A stretch of DNA of 64,000 bases, taken from Paramacrobiotus metropolitanus. Lineage: Eukaryota > Tardigrada > Eutardigrada > Parachela > Macrobiotidae. The notes below the pieces were generated by a model. That model saw nothing but the letters and a program-made list of their open reading frames with translations. It made no database searches and was not told where the DNA came from. The stretch is taken from the NCBI RefSeq assembly GCF_019649055.1, contig NW_026570232.1, forward strand, positions 248,001 to 312,000. The letters run 5' to 3'. Positions 1 to 13,000 of the stretch are shown in pieces (position 1 is the first letter of the stretch; each line of letters starts with the position of its first letter). A program made the position numbers and the translations under genes.

Positions 1-29
1 TGCAGTTTTTGATTGTTTCTGAGTGCATA

Positions 30-2380
30 ATGGATGCTTCTGGCCTCTTATTCCTTATTTTAGATCCCACTTTGGTCGTGCGGGAAGAGGATGATCCACT
101 ACGGAGTATTCTGTATTACTATCCTCCGACGCCGACGGTAAGACGGTTGATCCGCATTTGTTAAGCGATTAGCATTGTTCATTGTTTTGATTACTCAACT
201 TTCTTTACTAGTCAGAGCCAGAGATACTAGCTTGTGCTCGGTTTGATGAACTAACTGCACATGTGTAACATTTTTAATTATTCTGGAAATCGTCTTCTGT
301 ACCTCGTAGACACCGGTGGATGCGCAGTGCGCGTGGAGCAGTCAGCTGATTGGTGTGTTTACGTTTTGGAAACAGTCGTTGAAATCCCAGTTGCGTTACG
401 TGCGCATTGATGGTTATACGCTGGCATTCGAGGAATACAGTAGTCGTTTCCTCTTTATTTTGGGTTGGAAAATGGATGACGCAATGGCGCAGTCGGTTAT
501 CGTGACTGCGCTGGAAGAACACCTTCGATTTTTGGTTCGGGCATTCTGTTTTTACGTTGAGATGCCTCGTTCACTTGCCGAAAACGAAGTGAACGTTTAC
601 AGTATCGTTCTGGAAAGCATTTTAAAAATCTGTAGTCTCCGCTGCAGCGATCTTTCTCTGTTCCGGGATTTTTCCGCAGTGTTTAAGGTAAGCACTATGC
701 AGTTCAAATACTCGTATAAGTTAGTCCATTATTGGCTCTCGTAATACGGATAATAGTTAGTGACTGTTGACTCTGATAAAATATTAAATTGGCACAGTAG
801 TTTTGATGCAACATTTTAAGTTGTAGTTATAACTGGCCGCATGATACCTCATGGCTAACTAGGTTTTCGTCTGATTTTTTGAAAGGATGTAGCAGATTAT
901 CTGATATTACTTTAATGTATTATAATATAATAGCATATCAGATTATGGCTAGTATACGTGGAGACATAGCATTTTGTGTTAATGCCGGTTTCTCCGTCGT
1001 TGCTTTCGGTGCTGCTGGAAAGGTACATTTTTTTCTGTTGTAGGAAGCTTCACATATTAAAATGACGGGCCAATTGTGCCTCAACAAATGCCACTCCGGA
1101 CAAGGCCTGCACTCGGCAAAAATTCTGGCAGCGCTTTTAATTTACCGAGCGGATGTAATTGCTAAAGAAATCCCAGAGTTTTTGCCTGGATATAATTTGC
1201 TTATGTTGGTGGGAGCATTAATGGATGATTCAGCCTCTCGCCTCCCTGGTTCAGGTTATTTTGAAAATGTTATTTGTTAATCTGTATCAGCTTGATTTCA
1301 GAAAGTGTTTGCCTGTTTTTTAGAAGTGCATTTTCTTTTCTCAGATCTTAGCGTGGATGCAAATGGGATTTATCTGCAGTGTAGTGTATTTTCCGTCAAC
1401 ATGCCTGTTGAACAGTATGAAATGTTCGTCCTGGATTATAATCTACGTAGAGCGGTGAGATCCATTAAAAGCCACCAAAATGCCAAAACGGAAGCTCCTT
1501 TAAATCATGCGAACAAGTACGATGTTCAACGGGAATTGCGAGATTTAGGAGGAAAATATGGAGGTGACCGAATCCGATTGTCCTTACTCGTGCTCAGGCT
1601 GTACGACACGAAACTGGTGTTGCTGGTCGAAGACGCTGAAAATCATAGCCACAATGCATTTGTGACCTACGTGGTAAGATTTCTTTGACCTTTTCTTAGC
1701 TTTTGAAATTTGTAAATCACCGTGTGCTCTTGTTGTGCAGTATGCCAAGCGCGTTCTCTAATATAATTTTCATGGTCAGTTGTCCACTTTAATATAATGG
1801 ATTTATTTTTATTTGTTGATCATTGAGCAATAAGGATAGCAGACGTTGGTTTTCCGCATTGATTTACGGTACTTCGTTTTCTACGCATAGCTGCAGAAAA
1901 CGTTGCCTTTTCTGGAAATCCTAAATGCCGCTGCAGTTGACTATCTCTTTTCCCAGTCCGAAAGGGTTACGAGAGATATGCGCGCGAAAAACTTGCAGGT
2001 TAGCCGTTCTGGTGAGAAAAGCAAATCGAGTTAATGTTCACAAGGTTTTTATTAAAATTTATTTTGGTATAGGACCGAAAAGTATTTACCTTTGATCTGA
2101 GCTACCGGCATTTTCTCAGTCTTCCTGACGACGAAGAAGAACTGCTGACTGTATTCGAAGGTTTGATGCGGTTCTTTCAGGAAACTGGGACTGAAGGACG
2201 ACATCGTTTAAGCTTCACGTAAAATTTGATGGATTATTCGTTTAATTTTCGCAAATTTTCATGAACTGTGCAAGAAAACCAAATTTTGTCGTTTGTAGGA
2301 ACCACGACTTATACTGTACGGTACATGGAAGCGAAGGCGAGAAATTTGTTCAGTTTGAGTTGGATCGAACACGACGTTAG
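30..2380 (+). CDS. HPS4: HPS4-like subunit of the BLOC-3 Rab32/38 exchange factor
   Basis: Eight exons join in phase (30-137, 212-262, 310-687, 1044-1254, 1345-1673, 1891-1998, 2073-2218, 2299-2380) to about 470 residues. The first exon reads LFLILDPTLVVREEDDP then LRSILYYYPP, matching the HPS4 start (a beta strand, then an EEGDPTRAGICYFYP-like stretch). The third exon carries the longin-type core (LRYVRIDGYTL, FLFILGW). The fourth (AALLIYRADVIAKEIPEFL) aligns with the 'ILYKGLIVSTQLPPSLT' region of vertebrate HPS4, and the last ends like the family C-terminus (HDLYCTVHGSEGEKFVQFEL). Known role: with HPS1 it forms BLOC-3, which activates Rab32/38 on lysosome-related organelles. It is shorter than the human protein (about 700 residues) because the disordered middle is reduced. 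The start is the first in-frame ATG, 29 bases inside the window; an upstream non-coding exon is possible. CCZ1, a structural relative, is the main alternative but fits less well. Confidence 0.8.
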
Positions 2381-4037
2381 GATCACACACAGGAGAGTTA
2401 TGAGAAATCCCGAAGTGCTTTTGAGGTAAATTTTTTATCAGTGAATGAATTTTCCTGCGTAAATTTGCTGATAAAATTTTCGTACGTAAATTTTGTCCTG
2501 CATAAGTTGCATATAGACGTGCAACTGGAATAGCATTTCTCTGTATGAATCAGGTTAAAGATTGTTTTAAATTCCGCGATGCATTAGCTACCTCTTTATA
2601 GTTTGGCACAAGCCGCCGGCGTTAGCGATGATATGTGGAATTTTATGCTGCCGGTTTCTGGACTAAAATGTTGCCAGTATGTAAGTCACTGTGTTCGGAA
2701 AATATGACACATTTTAAGTTTATATCTAAGGAATGTTTGGCACAAATGTTGATTGTCATTAAACATTCGAATCAGAGATATCGTTTCGATATGAATGTGT
2801 ATTTATTGAAAGAAGTGATTTGCAGATAGGCAGTTGTTTATCACTTAATGGAATTAAATGAAGTTGAAGTGTGAGTTATGTTCCCCGTGGGCCGAAGGCT
2901 TTGCTAGAATCATTCTAGGCTTTGCTCGAATCATTCTTTGCTAGAATCATTCATCATTGTACTCAATACTAAAATTTATTTTTGATTTTAGCGAATTATG
3001 ACTTTTACTTTTGTATAAGTACTACTAAATTCTGGTGAAAAGTAAGGAAGGACAGCATCTTTGGCGTACACGGTACAACAGTGAAAGTTGGTGCGGTTTC
3101 CAACGGATTTGACTACAACATGCTTGCTCAGGACACTTGAGACGTTTTCATCACTTCATATTGGTTTTTTGGGAATGTTCAATGATGTATATGCAGTTGG
3201 AGAAGATAGCATAAAATCATCCAAAATAATAACTTACGAAAAACGGAAATACATTAACTTTATTTGAATATGCTATTTGTTTCATATAGATCTGCAATTA
3301 TTGTAGATACGAGGATACAAATACAGATGATACAGATACGAAATAATTGCTCTGTGAAACAAAACAAATGCACTAACCAGACGCTGTTGTTGGTGGCTTG
3401 CTGCGTTCTTTTGCGCTTTTTACATTACAAAGAGCCTGTACGGATTAATTACGGATGTGCGTAGTAATTATCGGTAGCGGTGGAATAACATATTTCAATC
3501 CGGCATGCGAATTTTTTTGCCAGCAGTCGAATTTGGAAAAGTTAAAACGTGCTGATTTGGTTAGGTCGAACTGAAGACAGAGTGACCAACGAAACAGGTA
3601 TTTGGTCGTGGGCGGGGCTACGATTAGTGTGCTGCTGACACTGAGCAGTCCGTGTCTGTGTGTGATTTGTGAAACGTCGGTGTGTAGCGAGGAAAGGCAT
3701 GTATTTACTGAAATAATCACTTGCACGTTGAATTCCATACTGGTAATAAAAGCACATTTCAAAGATGCTAGTTGTTGAAGAACGGTAGTGATGCGACATC
3801 GAGATCCAGAATTATATATCAAATGTCGACCATATTTATCTCTCTTTAATCATACTGTCCATCATTCTCACGATCTCAGTGTAACCCGTATGGCATATGG
3901 TTATACGAATAATCATGCTGATGCGGATTACGATTATATGGCTTTAACATGGGGGGTTCTCTGTGCACAATCGCTGGATTAAAATTGGAATTTTATGATT
4001 GAGAAGAATGCCTGGCGTTTGAACTGATCCATGTGCA
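2381..4037. other. spacer between HPS4 and KIBRA, with a short degenerate tandem repeat
   Basis: This is AT-rich intergenic sequence. Short ORFs at 2635-2829 and 3264-3464 show no family resemblance and no supporting splice sites. A direct repeat lies at about 2888-2955. The KIBRA promoter and leader presumably lie in the right half, but I see no clear core-promoter motif. Confidence 0.5.
2888..2955. repeat. three-copy tandem repeat of a 15-21 nt unit
   Basis: The unit TTTGCTAGAATCATTC occurs three times in a row with one substitution (TTTGCTCGAATCATTC) and spacer lengths that differ by a few bases. It is a small local duplication downstream of HPS4; no function is implied. Confidence 0.75.
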
Positions 4038-7000
4038 ATGTCCAGCCAGCAGTTGGACAAATGTCCCGGCGAGCAGGAGCACAGGCAGGACACAATGCCA
4101 GCCGGCTGGAGTGTCGGGAGGGATGTCGATGGGAAGCCGTTCTATATCGATCATGTTAATAAGATCACTACTTGGATTGATCCCAGAGAACGGTTAGAGA
4201 TTGTAGCGTGACTGAGCGATTGTAATTTCTTAAAAAGATATTTTCTTTTAAATTGGACTGTTTTAGTAGTTGTTATACCTTTTACTGGAATTTGTGTTGT
4301 TTGTAAGTGCTTGCATAGCTATAATTGGCCTTGGAGCAATGGATACGAGTGCGCACTCCAAGTTTTGATCAGCATAACTAATATTTATAACTAACCATAA
4401 GACATCTACAAGAGAGCGATGGCAGCAGCATAATAGGCTACTTTTTAATTATCAGACTGAAATTGAAAAGCTTATTTGTTTTCTTTCAGATGTCGGTTAA
4501 TCTATGTGTTTGTAATAATAAGCGTTCATATAATTATCGTAAAGACATGATTATAAGATCTTTTATGGAATTTCGTACATTTCGTTTTTGACCGGTATTA
4601 CGGTATCTTATTTTTTTAATTGCTTTGAGGTCGTTTTTAATTGCAGCAGTCAACATGCGCCATTATGTCTGGTATATTTGGCGCTGGTTTACTTTACAAA
4701 TTTTGTTTCCGTGATGTGGATTGTAAAAGCATGAGAAATCTTATCTGCTCGTATGTGGCATAATGTATGTGTTAAACACAAGGAAGATAAGAGTCTTTGG
4801 CTGAGGAATGCAGTGTTGAGCGAATAATTAGAAAGGAATGCGCTGTCGTCGTCAAGTTTGGGCATCTTTTCAGCCATGTTGCACTCATACGCAACGGAAC
4901 TGCAGCTCACATTCTTGATTCTACGGCTATGACTTTATTTTTCAAGAGCCTGTTTGTAGCGAGGTGTGCAACACGGCACTGGCCAGAAGAATGCCAGGGT
5001 GATAGCGGTTATCAGGGGAATTTTTTTCGGAAGAAATGCGGCTTTGTGCCGATTGTCATATTGAGGGCGTCGGTACGGCATAGACTGCGTAGAGTGCTCG
5101 CATTACATATGTGCACATTGTCCTGCGGAAGTGCGTATTAATATGCGGCAGACGGAATCCGTTTATGTCATATTTGTTTAAAAAATTGTCTATGCTAATC
5201 GCGCTGTTGCATCACGAGCTGTTTTATTGCTTTGGTCATAGATCCATTGTTGTAAACTCAGTTAATTTGTTGCTGCTGTACGAGTACTGGTAATGTCTTT
5301 GCCGTGATCATATAATCTGGAATTGAAAAACAATTTTGGGGTCATGCAGTTTACCGCTCATGCAACAGTTTAAAAAACCTGCTTCGGTTTTATGTATACA
5401 AAGTAGTATTATCATGGTTAAATGATCATTTCGAGATTTTAAGCGTTGACTATCTTCAAGCGTTTGCGATTTTAAGTATGTTTGGTCTTTTGCTTGATCT
5501 CTCGATTTTTTAAGAAGATACTGATTTTCCAAGTGTTTTTGCTGTGATTAGCAATCTGTAAGCAAATTGTAAAATCTTTGGTTCATGTTGTATTACTACC
5601 TGTTTGAGCTATGACTTTGTCGCGGTCGGCATTTTTTAAACATTTTTGAAGCATATTTGGATGACGGTACTTCTGTTTACACGCCCAGATTTTTATTTTT
5701 GTTTAGGCTAAAGCGCAGCAAACAAAATGAACTGAAACAATAATGTTGCGGTTACTTTGGTACCGTTTAATTAAATTTTTATTTCTGTACAAAATTGTAT
5801 AGTTGTACTGAATGCTTTGAATTCATGTGGGATTTTGTCTGAAGGAGGTAAAATATTTGCGCGAATTGTTTACCAGCGCGTTTCTTGCACAAGTACCTGC
5901 ATACCCGCATTCTTGTCTCACAAGAATGTAGCAAGAAAACTGTTTTTGCAACCCTACTCTTTCTGTACTATCCGGTACGTTCGCTTTAGAAATTATAATT
6001 GCATTTCATCGATATGTTTGTAGCTTGACCACTAATGTCAACAAATGCCGCACGTTAAGGAGCGATTTTATTTCGCCTGCAACGGATGCCAGATGGTACA
6101 TACTAGTACTTCGCTATAGAAATCATAATATGAAAAATTGTGGGAGGTGATAATAATAAGCCGATTTAGTGTAAACGGTGAACAAATCGTCAGCGACAAG
6201 AAATTACACCGCTTCTGATGTGGTATGCTGACCAAAGAACGAAGACGACAGACAGATGATAACTGTTTGCAGCTACATTACTTCGAGGGAAAGGAATGCG
6301 AGACCGGCGAATATTCAAGAGAGTAGAATCACTGTAGGTACGAAAAATAGTGAGCATTCCTCTTCGCTACTGTTTGAGAGTTATGTGACGATCTCTTGTG
6401 CATGCTGCTGATGCGGAATTAGCCTCTGGCTATTTGCATAGGCGCGCTTCGTACGTCGTACAATTGAGGATTTCGTACGCAGCGCCGCAGTGTGGCTACT
6501 GACTGGTTATGCGAGAAATATTGCGAAACGATTGGAATGTATGCTTTTATTGTTCTATAATTAGCGCTTCTGATTGTAAACGGAACTTCTGTAGAGTCAT
6601 GAAACTCCGAGCATTCTTATCGCATGCTTGTGATATTGTTTTCCCTTCCTGAAAAGTATTCCGATTAATTTCGCAATTATTGTTTTGGAGAAAATCGGAA
6701 CATAGCTACAAAAGTTTTTCATTGTTACACTGTTACATAGGTAGTTATTTTTTTGGAGCATAATTACAAAAATCCGATTGAAATATTGCAAACAGGATTG
6801 TAAAATTAATTGTTATTGATGGGAAACTGAGACGTTCAGTATATGGAGAAATATAAAATATTGCAGTAATGGACTTTGACCTGATCTGTACTTGGACCAG
6901 ACTATTTGATTAACCTACCTGATATAGTAATTCGATTACTGCATCCTGAGTGCATAGCAGCAGTAATATCAGTTCTTTCTGTTGCCGAAGAATTGAAAAA

Positions 7001-10000
7001 ATTTTCGTGGTCTGATTGATCGGGTACTGTCATTAAAAATTTTATTACTCGTATCATTGAACACTCATGATTTTTTGGCAATGCCATTAATGTTGTCTGG
7101 TTAATCTTAATATTTTAGTGGTCGATTTTGCTCATACACGTTTCCTAAGACACTAAGGCAAAATGATGTATTTGTAGAAGTATCTCACATGCTGGGTTAC
7201 GGATACCAGCTGGACTTACGGGAGTGGTTTGTTGTGAAATTTGATGTTTTAAACGAAAGCTAGCTGTTGTTATACGAAACCGACCTTCCATTTAGAATTA
7301 CCTTTCTAAGTTGTGTGCGTTACGTCTGTATCATGTATGTATATTTAGGGGTAACAGAATTTTCGTCAGTTCGTTAAGGATTTCATAACTTACGGGTGAT
7401 TTGGTATTAATAATGATAATAACTTGAAAATGCGTTGGTTAGTAAATATTTTGAAGTTAACGCAGGGACTTTGCAGAAACCGCATTTATTTAGTTTCTTG
7501 TTCACTCAGTGATTGTAAATACCAGACATTCCTTCCGTAATTTTTCTTTTCGTCATCGAATAATAAAAACCTGGCAGGTGCATGTTGCAACGTATTTTGA
7601 CCGCATTGATGATGGTATGGAAATTTTATGGTGGTAGAATATGCGAATCCATCACATTTTAGTGTTTGCTGTAAACTTAACCCGTGATATGATTTTGCAA
7701 CGTCGTCCACGTCGGTTTGGTATGTTGGACGACTACATATTTTATAGCCTTGAACAGCCTGACTATGGTACAGTAATAGTACGTTCAGCTTAATTATTTT
7801 CGACAAATATTTACACATCAATAATTTAGACAGGCCGTTGTGTCAGTGAACAGAACGCTTTTTCCTCGCAGCATTCATACATTGTTCAGAGGACCACCGT
7901 AAAGCGGCGCATCGTAAAATGCGATAAACTTTCTTGTAATGAGACGGAGTATTTTCGATTGATCATTTTGCAAAACGCCAAACATGTTTTGTGGTATTTT
8001 CCTTGAGGTGTAAAATCTAAATTTCGGTGTCGTACACCGCAAGTGAAAAGAAGTTTGCACAATATGTACTTGCTTTCGGTATGTTTCCTATACTTGGAGC
8101 GGCTGATGGACGTTCCCGCAGCTGTCATTAAAATTTATTTTTAATGTACTGCCTGTTATATCAATTGCGACTACCTAACATTGTACGCTACCGGCATTTG
8201 CCGCAATAGAATCTCAACACAAATTAATTAATTACCTGATTTAGCTGAACCATATTAATTTTGATTGTTACAGTAACGATAACCACAGCGGATGTTGTAG
8301 CCTTAACTGGTACGAGTAGAGTAAAACTAGGAAATGCGTCCCTTCTTTGCAGTTTTGCTTTTTGGAAAGAAGCACTTGTTGTTGCATTTGCCTGCATTAT
8401 TGCATTTTATTAACTGGAGTCTTTTCTGACAATGAACACTTTGCTGTGTACTTTTTATTTTTTGCTAGTCCCGGTGCTGAGGAATGATGAGTTTTGGTAA
8501 CGACTTTGGCTTTGCGTTTATAGTTATGATAGATTTTAACCCGTTCCTTGCAAGCTTGCCTGAAAATTAAACACATGGCCTGCACCACGCAGTTTTGAAT
8601 GTGGTGCGCATTGCAGATGTTAGCTTAATTTTAGTAAAATGAGGAACTGTTCAATAGCGGGCTTTGTTGAGTAGTGCTACGGCTACCATAAGAAGCACAT
8701 CACATACACTGTCGACCTGCCCGAAATTTTTAATTACTATTCAAGTTTTATGTATGTGAGTGGGTTGCGACAGTGAATTTAATATATTAGTATGTGCGGT
8801 ACATGAAAAGGTGTGGCACCCGGGAAAGTACGTAAATAAATTGATGTATTTCTACGCTTATAAAAATGCATGGGACATCTGGGTGTGACGGTGTGGTGAT
8901 TTTCTAATCAGTTTTAGTTTTTAATTACATTATACATTTTTCACCTATCGAGCGGCAACTGGCTGCTGTGGAAAACAATGGCAGTATCAATGTGGATCCA
9001 CCTTGGCAGGATTAATGCGCCTGCTGAAACTTTAAAGAATCACCTTTGTGCTCTCAGTTTTTCGGTCATTTTTGCTACATCGTTGAAGGATTGCTACTCC
9101 ACTTACTGCTGATTTTGCATATTTTGTTTTCTTGAGTATCAATATTTTACTGGGTATGAACTATTAGCAACATTAAGAAGTCACCTTGAATACTGTTGAT
9201 ACTTACCTACGGCTGCTGTGCTAGTGAATGTGCGTTTTTTCACTTTTTGCAGTGATTTATAATCTAACATTTTACTTGGTTGTAGCGAATTCCATGCATT
9301 TTTTGGAACGTAAAAGCCATTTCTAGTCGCTTATAGGTTTACAGTTCTTGATTAAGCGATTCGCTCATTTTGCTAATGAGTGTATATTATTAGCGTGAAT
9401 ATATAATTAATGAGATGGCCAGCGGTGGTTGACAACGAAAGAGAATACCAGTGATAAGTTTGAAAGGCTTTGAACAATTTCGTATTAATTATAATTATCT
9501 GATTATGTGCTTCTTTCAGCATAAGTAGACACTGTGTAGGCACTGAAGTTTAAATGTCTGTTTCTTGTTAATGTTTTTCAGTCCCTTGCATCTTGCATTA
9601 AGGAATGTTCGTTGTGCAAATAGTGACAGCTGCATTCGCATTGCATCGACGATGTGCTTGATTGAAAATAATGAAGGAATGGAATGTGCTTGATAGCCAT
9701 AACCACCTTCAGATATGTATTTACCTTTATGGTATTGCTGTGGTTTTCGGTATAATGGGTAATTAGTCAGGCATGAAGGTATTGCGCCGGAAGAAGAAAT
9801 CGTTCGTTGACTGTGCGAAATATTTGCCGCCGCATACCGATTTCGAGAAGGGTAAGACTGATTTTTTGCACTTGCAGTAGGCGTAGTAGAGTTGTTCTTA
9901 ACGCATAGCCACCATGGATAAGACGCATAGCCAAAGCGCACCGACGTTTCTTTGGTTTTGCCGATGTTCTTGTTTGTGGCATTGCTGTACTCCGCGGTGT

Positions 10001-13000
10001 TTTGAATTTACTTAGTCTTCTGACTGCAACTTGAGAATGCCATCATTTCAACCATCCAGAAATTTTACAATAGCGAAGAAAATCGCAGAAGATTTGTGAC
10101 TGCTATTCTACTAGTTTGCAGATCGTATACAATATTAAACTGCTGAAACAGTAATATTTCGTAGGTTAGCCAACACGGTAGCATCGTGTATGTAGCCTTT
10201 TATATTGCTAATACTAATAGGTGCTTCAGGTTTTATGTTGGTTAATGCTTACCGTTTTTAGTAACTTTATATTATTGTTTGTTCCTAGCGATATGCTATA
10301 GAGCGATTTCAAGATGGTTACAATCTATAATTTTGCCTATTGTGTTGCTTGCAACCGGCCTGAACGCTTATAATAATTGAAATACGACTATCGTTTTGGA
10401 ATTGCTGTAAAGGGTGTGTTCGGGGGTCGCTTGAATTGTCGGAGTAAGTATGGATACGGTCTACACGGCTGACAAAATTTACCAAGATTTATGCGAGCAA
10501 TTAAGTAATTATAGCGTTTAAATGATTCTTTTTCCGGTGAGCTTTCCTGCTCTAACTCCTGGCATGCAGTGTGTAGCGTCTTTTATTAAGTTTAGAGCAC
10601 TGATAATTCAGCGATGTTGTACTGGAAATTATTTGGCGCATCTAATGCGCAGCCCATGGGGTTTCCTTCGCCTGTGCTAAAACCTTCAGCGTGGCAAAAC
10701 GTGTTTCGGTTTGGATCTTTTATCTATCATGCGAATTTGGCGCCAAGCAGGTCATAGTTGCAGTTAGATACAAATATTCCATTAAGTATAGCGACAAGAG
10801 TGTGTTTTGAAAAACGCCTTCTTAATCTGTGGTTTGTTTAAGAGCCGTAAGAATGCAATTTATCTTTGTCATCCTGCGAGCAAGAGTGCTTTACTGAAGA
10901 GTTACACGGATGTGAGAAGAATAGTCTCACTGGGGCTGGAGGGTTACTTAATTTAAGCTAATAATTTTGATTAACGTATTGTATTTTTCATTTCAAATTG
11001 ATTAGAAAATTTGTAAGTGCGAGAGTATTACTTTTCTGAATGGATTACGTTTTTATTTCCAGGCAAGTGAAACCGCAGTCGTTTTCGGAATGCACTGGCG
11101 ACGAACTACCCGCTGGATGGGAAAGGGCATTTCATCCTCAACTCGGTGTTTATTACATTGACCACAATACTAGTGCGTGGGGCTTTTGTAGTGACCTTGT
11201 TTATAATTATACTGTATCATGAATATCCGTTATGTGAGGCCTTTCCTGAATCTTACCTTTCAGTTATATTAAATTTTATGAATTGTTTGGTTGAATAATT
11301 ACTAATTTGCGAGTATCAGTGTTGTAGAAGGTGAATGGTACTCGTATAGTTCGTATTAAAATTGTATAGTGATTTGTGTACTTGAAATTTAGGAGTGTCG
11401 ATTAATAATTAAATTTAGCAATACTGTCTCTAACGCAAGGTTTATCTTTACAGAAGCTAACCATTTCGACGATCCGCGGGCGAAATATCGGAGCATGCAA
11501 AAAGAAATGCTTCAAGACTATTTACGAACCGCCCAGAATGATTTAGAGGTTCGTCTGTAGTGTAGAAAAGTATACAAGCTTGGGCACACTTTACACGCCA
11601 AGCATTTCGCATAATATAATAAAATTAATGGTATCACTGTTGGTGAATCTTAAGGGTGATTTTCTGAGTTGATCTTTTAATACACTTTTACGTTCCAAGT
11701 TCTGATAACCTAGTAAGTGATATCTACCATAGTTATCATTCTTTTTGTTCTCTTTTCGGAATTTGTAGAAAGTAGGAACCTGTTTTTGTGAATTTTTGTT
11801 GTAAAAGATTCATATTTTTTCGACGGTGCTGATTTTACATTACTTCCACACGTGCTTCTTGTTTGCTTGCATTCACTATGCGCAATAATGATGGATCATT
11901 GCAGGCGAAACGCGAAATCTATGGCATCAAACAGCAGCGCCTGCAGATCGCGCAAGATGATTTCGTCCACCTTAACAACACCTTGCGCCATTTGGGGGGA
12001 TCTAAACAAAGCCGTAAGAGCCAGTGTGCAATGAGTAATTTATAAATCTCTTAAACGCCGACTAATGAAAACAAACATTCCTTTTCCAGTCTGTTCGACA
12101 ATCTCGAGTGGCGGTACACGGTACGATGTTGAATTGTTGCGCGCTGACATAATGTCGGCCAAGTCGCGCGTGGAACGGCTCAAACGTGAACTGCGTCAGA
12201 TCCAGACGGAAGTGCAAATCAAAGAACGTGGTCTATCCTCTCTTGCGCAGTATGTGTATCCATAATGTGACACATGACGCACAAGTGGGCATATTTGGTA
12301 CGTTATGAATTGTAGAGTGGAACAGAAATTCCAAGAGAATCCTGGCGGCACAGCGTATAGTATTGAAGAGGCACAGGCTGTTCTGTCTGAGCTGAAAAGA
12401 ATACAGTATTCATTATTGTGTGGGGAGCAGCAGAAGCAAGATCTCATCGCTTCCCTGGCTCAACTGAAGGATGAGATTTTGTTGGCTCGCGATATCCAGA
12501 CATCACCTGATCTGTCGTATTTGCATTTACCCCAAGAGAGAATGTCTGCAGCATCTCAGACGGACGTTACGGGCGATGTTAGTATTTCGGTTTTTTGCTC
12601 AGTTGTTCACAAATGTATAAAGTTGCATATTGATTTTTTTGAAAGAATAGATTCTTTATTATTCAGTTTTAGTTGAAGCGTTGAGATGAATTCTCTACGA
12701 ACAATAACAAAATTAGAAGAAACTCATGTTTGTTTTTCTTTGCAGCTGGGAGTGAGTTCTGGGGTACGAATCGCCGAATTGGCCCGTCGCAGACTAGAGT
12801 ATGATGAAACGCGAAAACAAGTTAGTGAACTGCAACACCGATTAGCCCAAATCCAAAAGCAGGCCTCCACCAGCGACATCGAAGCTGATTATGATCGGTA
12901 ATAAGCGCTTTCCTTCGTTATAAATGAATTTGTCGATATGTCTTTTTATAGGGTGGTGCTGATACAAGAAAAAGAACACCTGTTGCGCGAAATGTGCAGT

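Noticed and set aside
9516-9982. Long minus-strand ORFs (141 and 71 codons) inside KIBRA intron 1
   Set aside because: No domain, no clear splice context, low-complexity composition; likely chance in a large intron.
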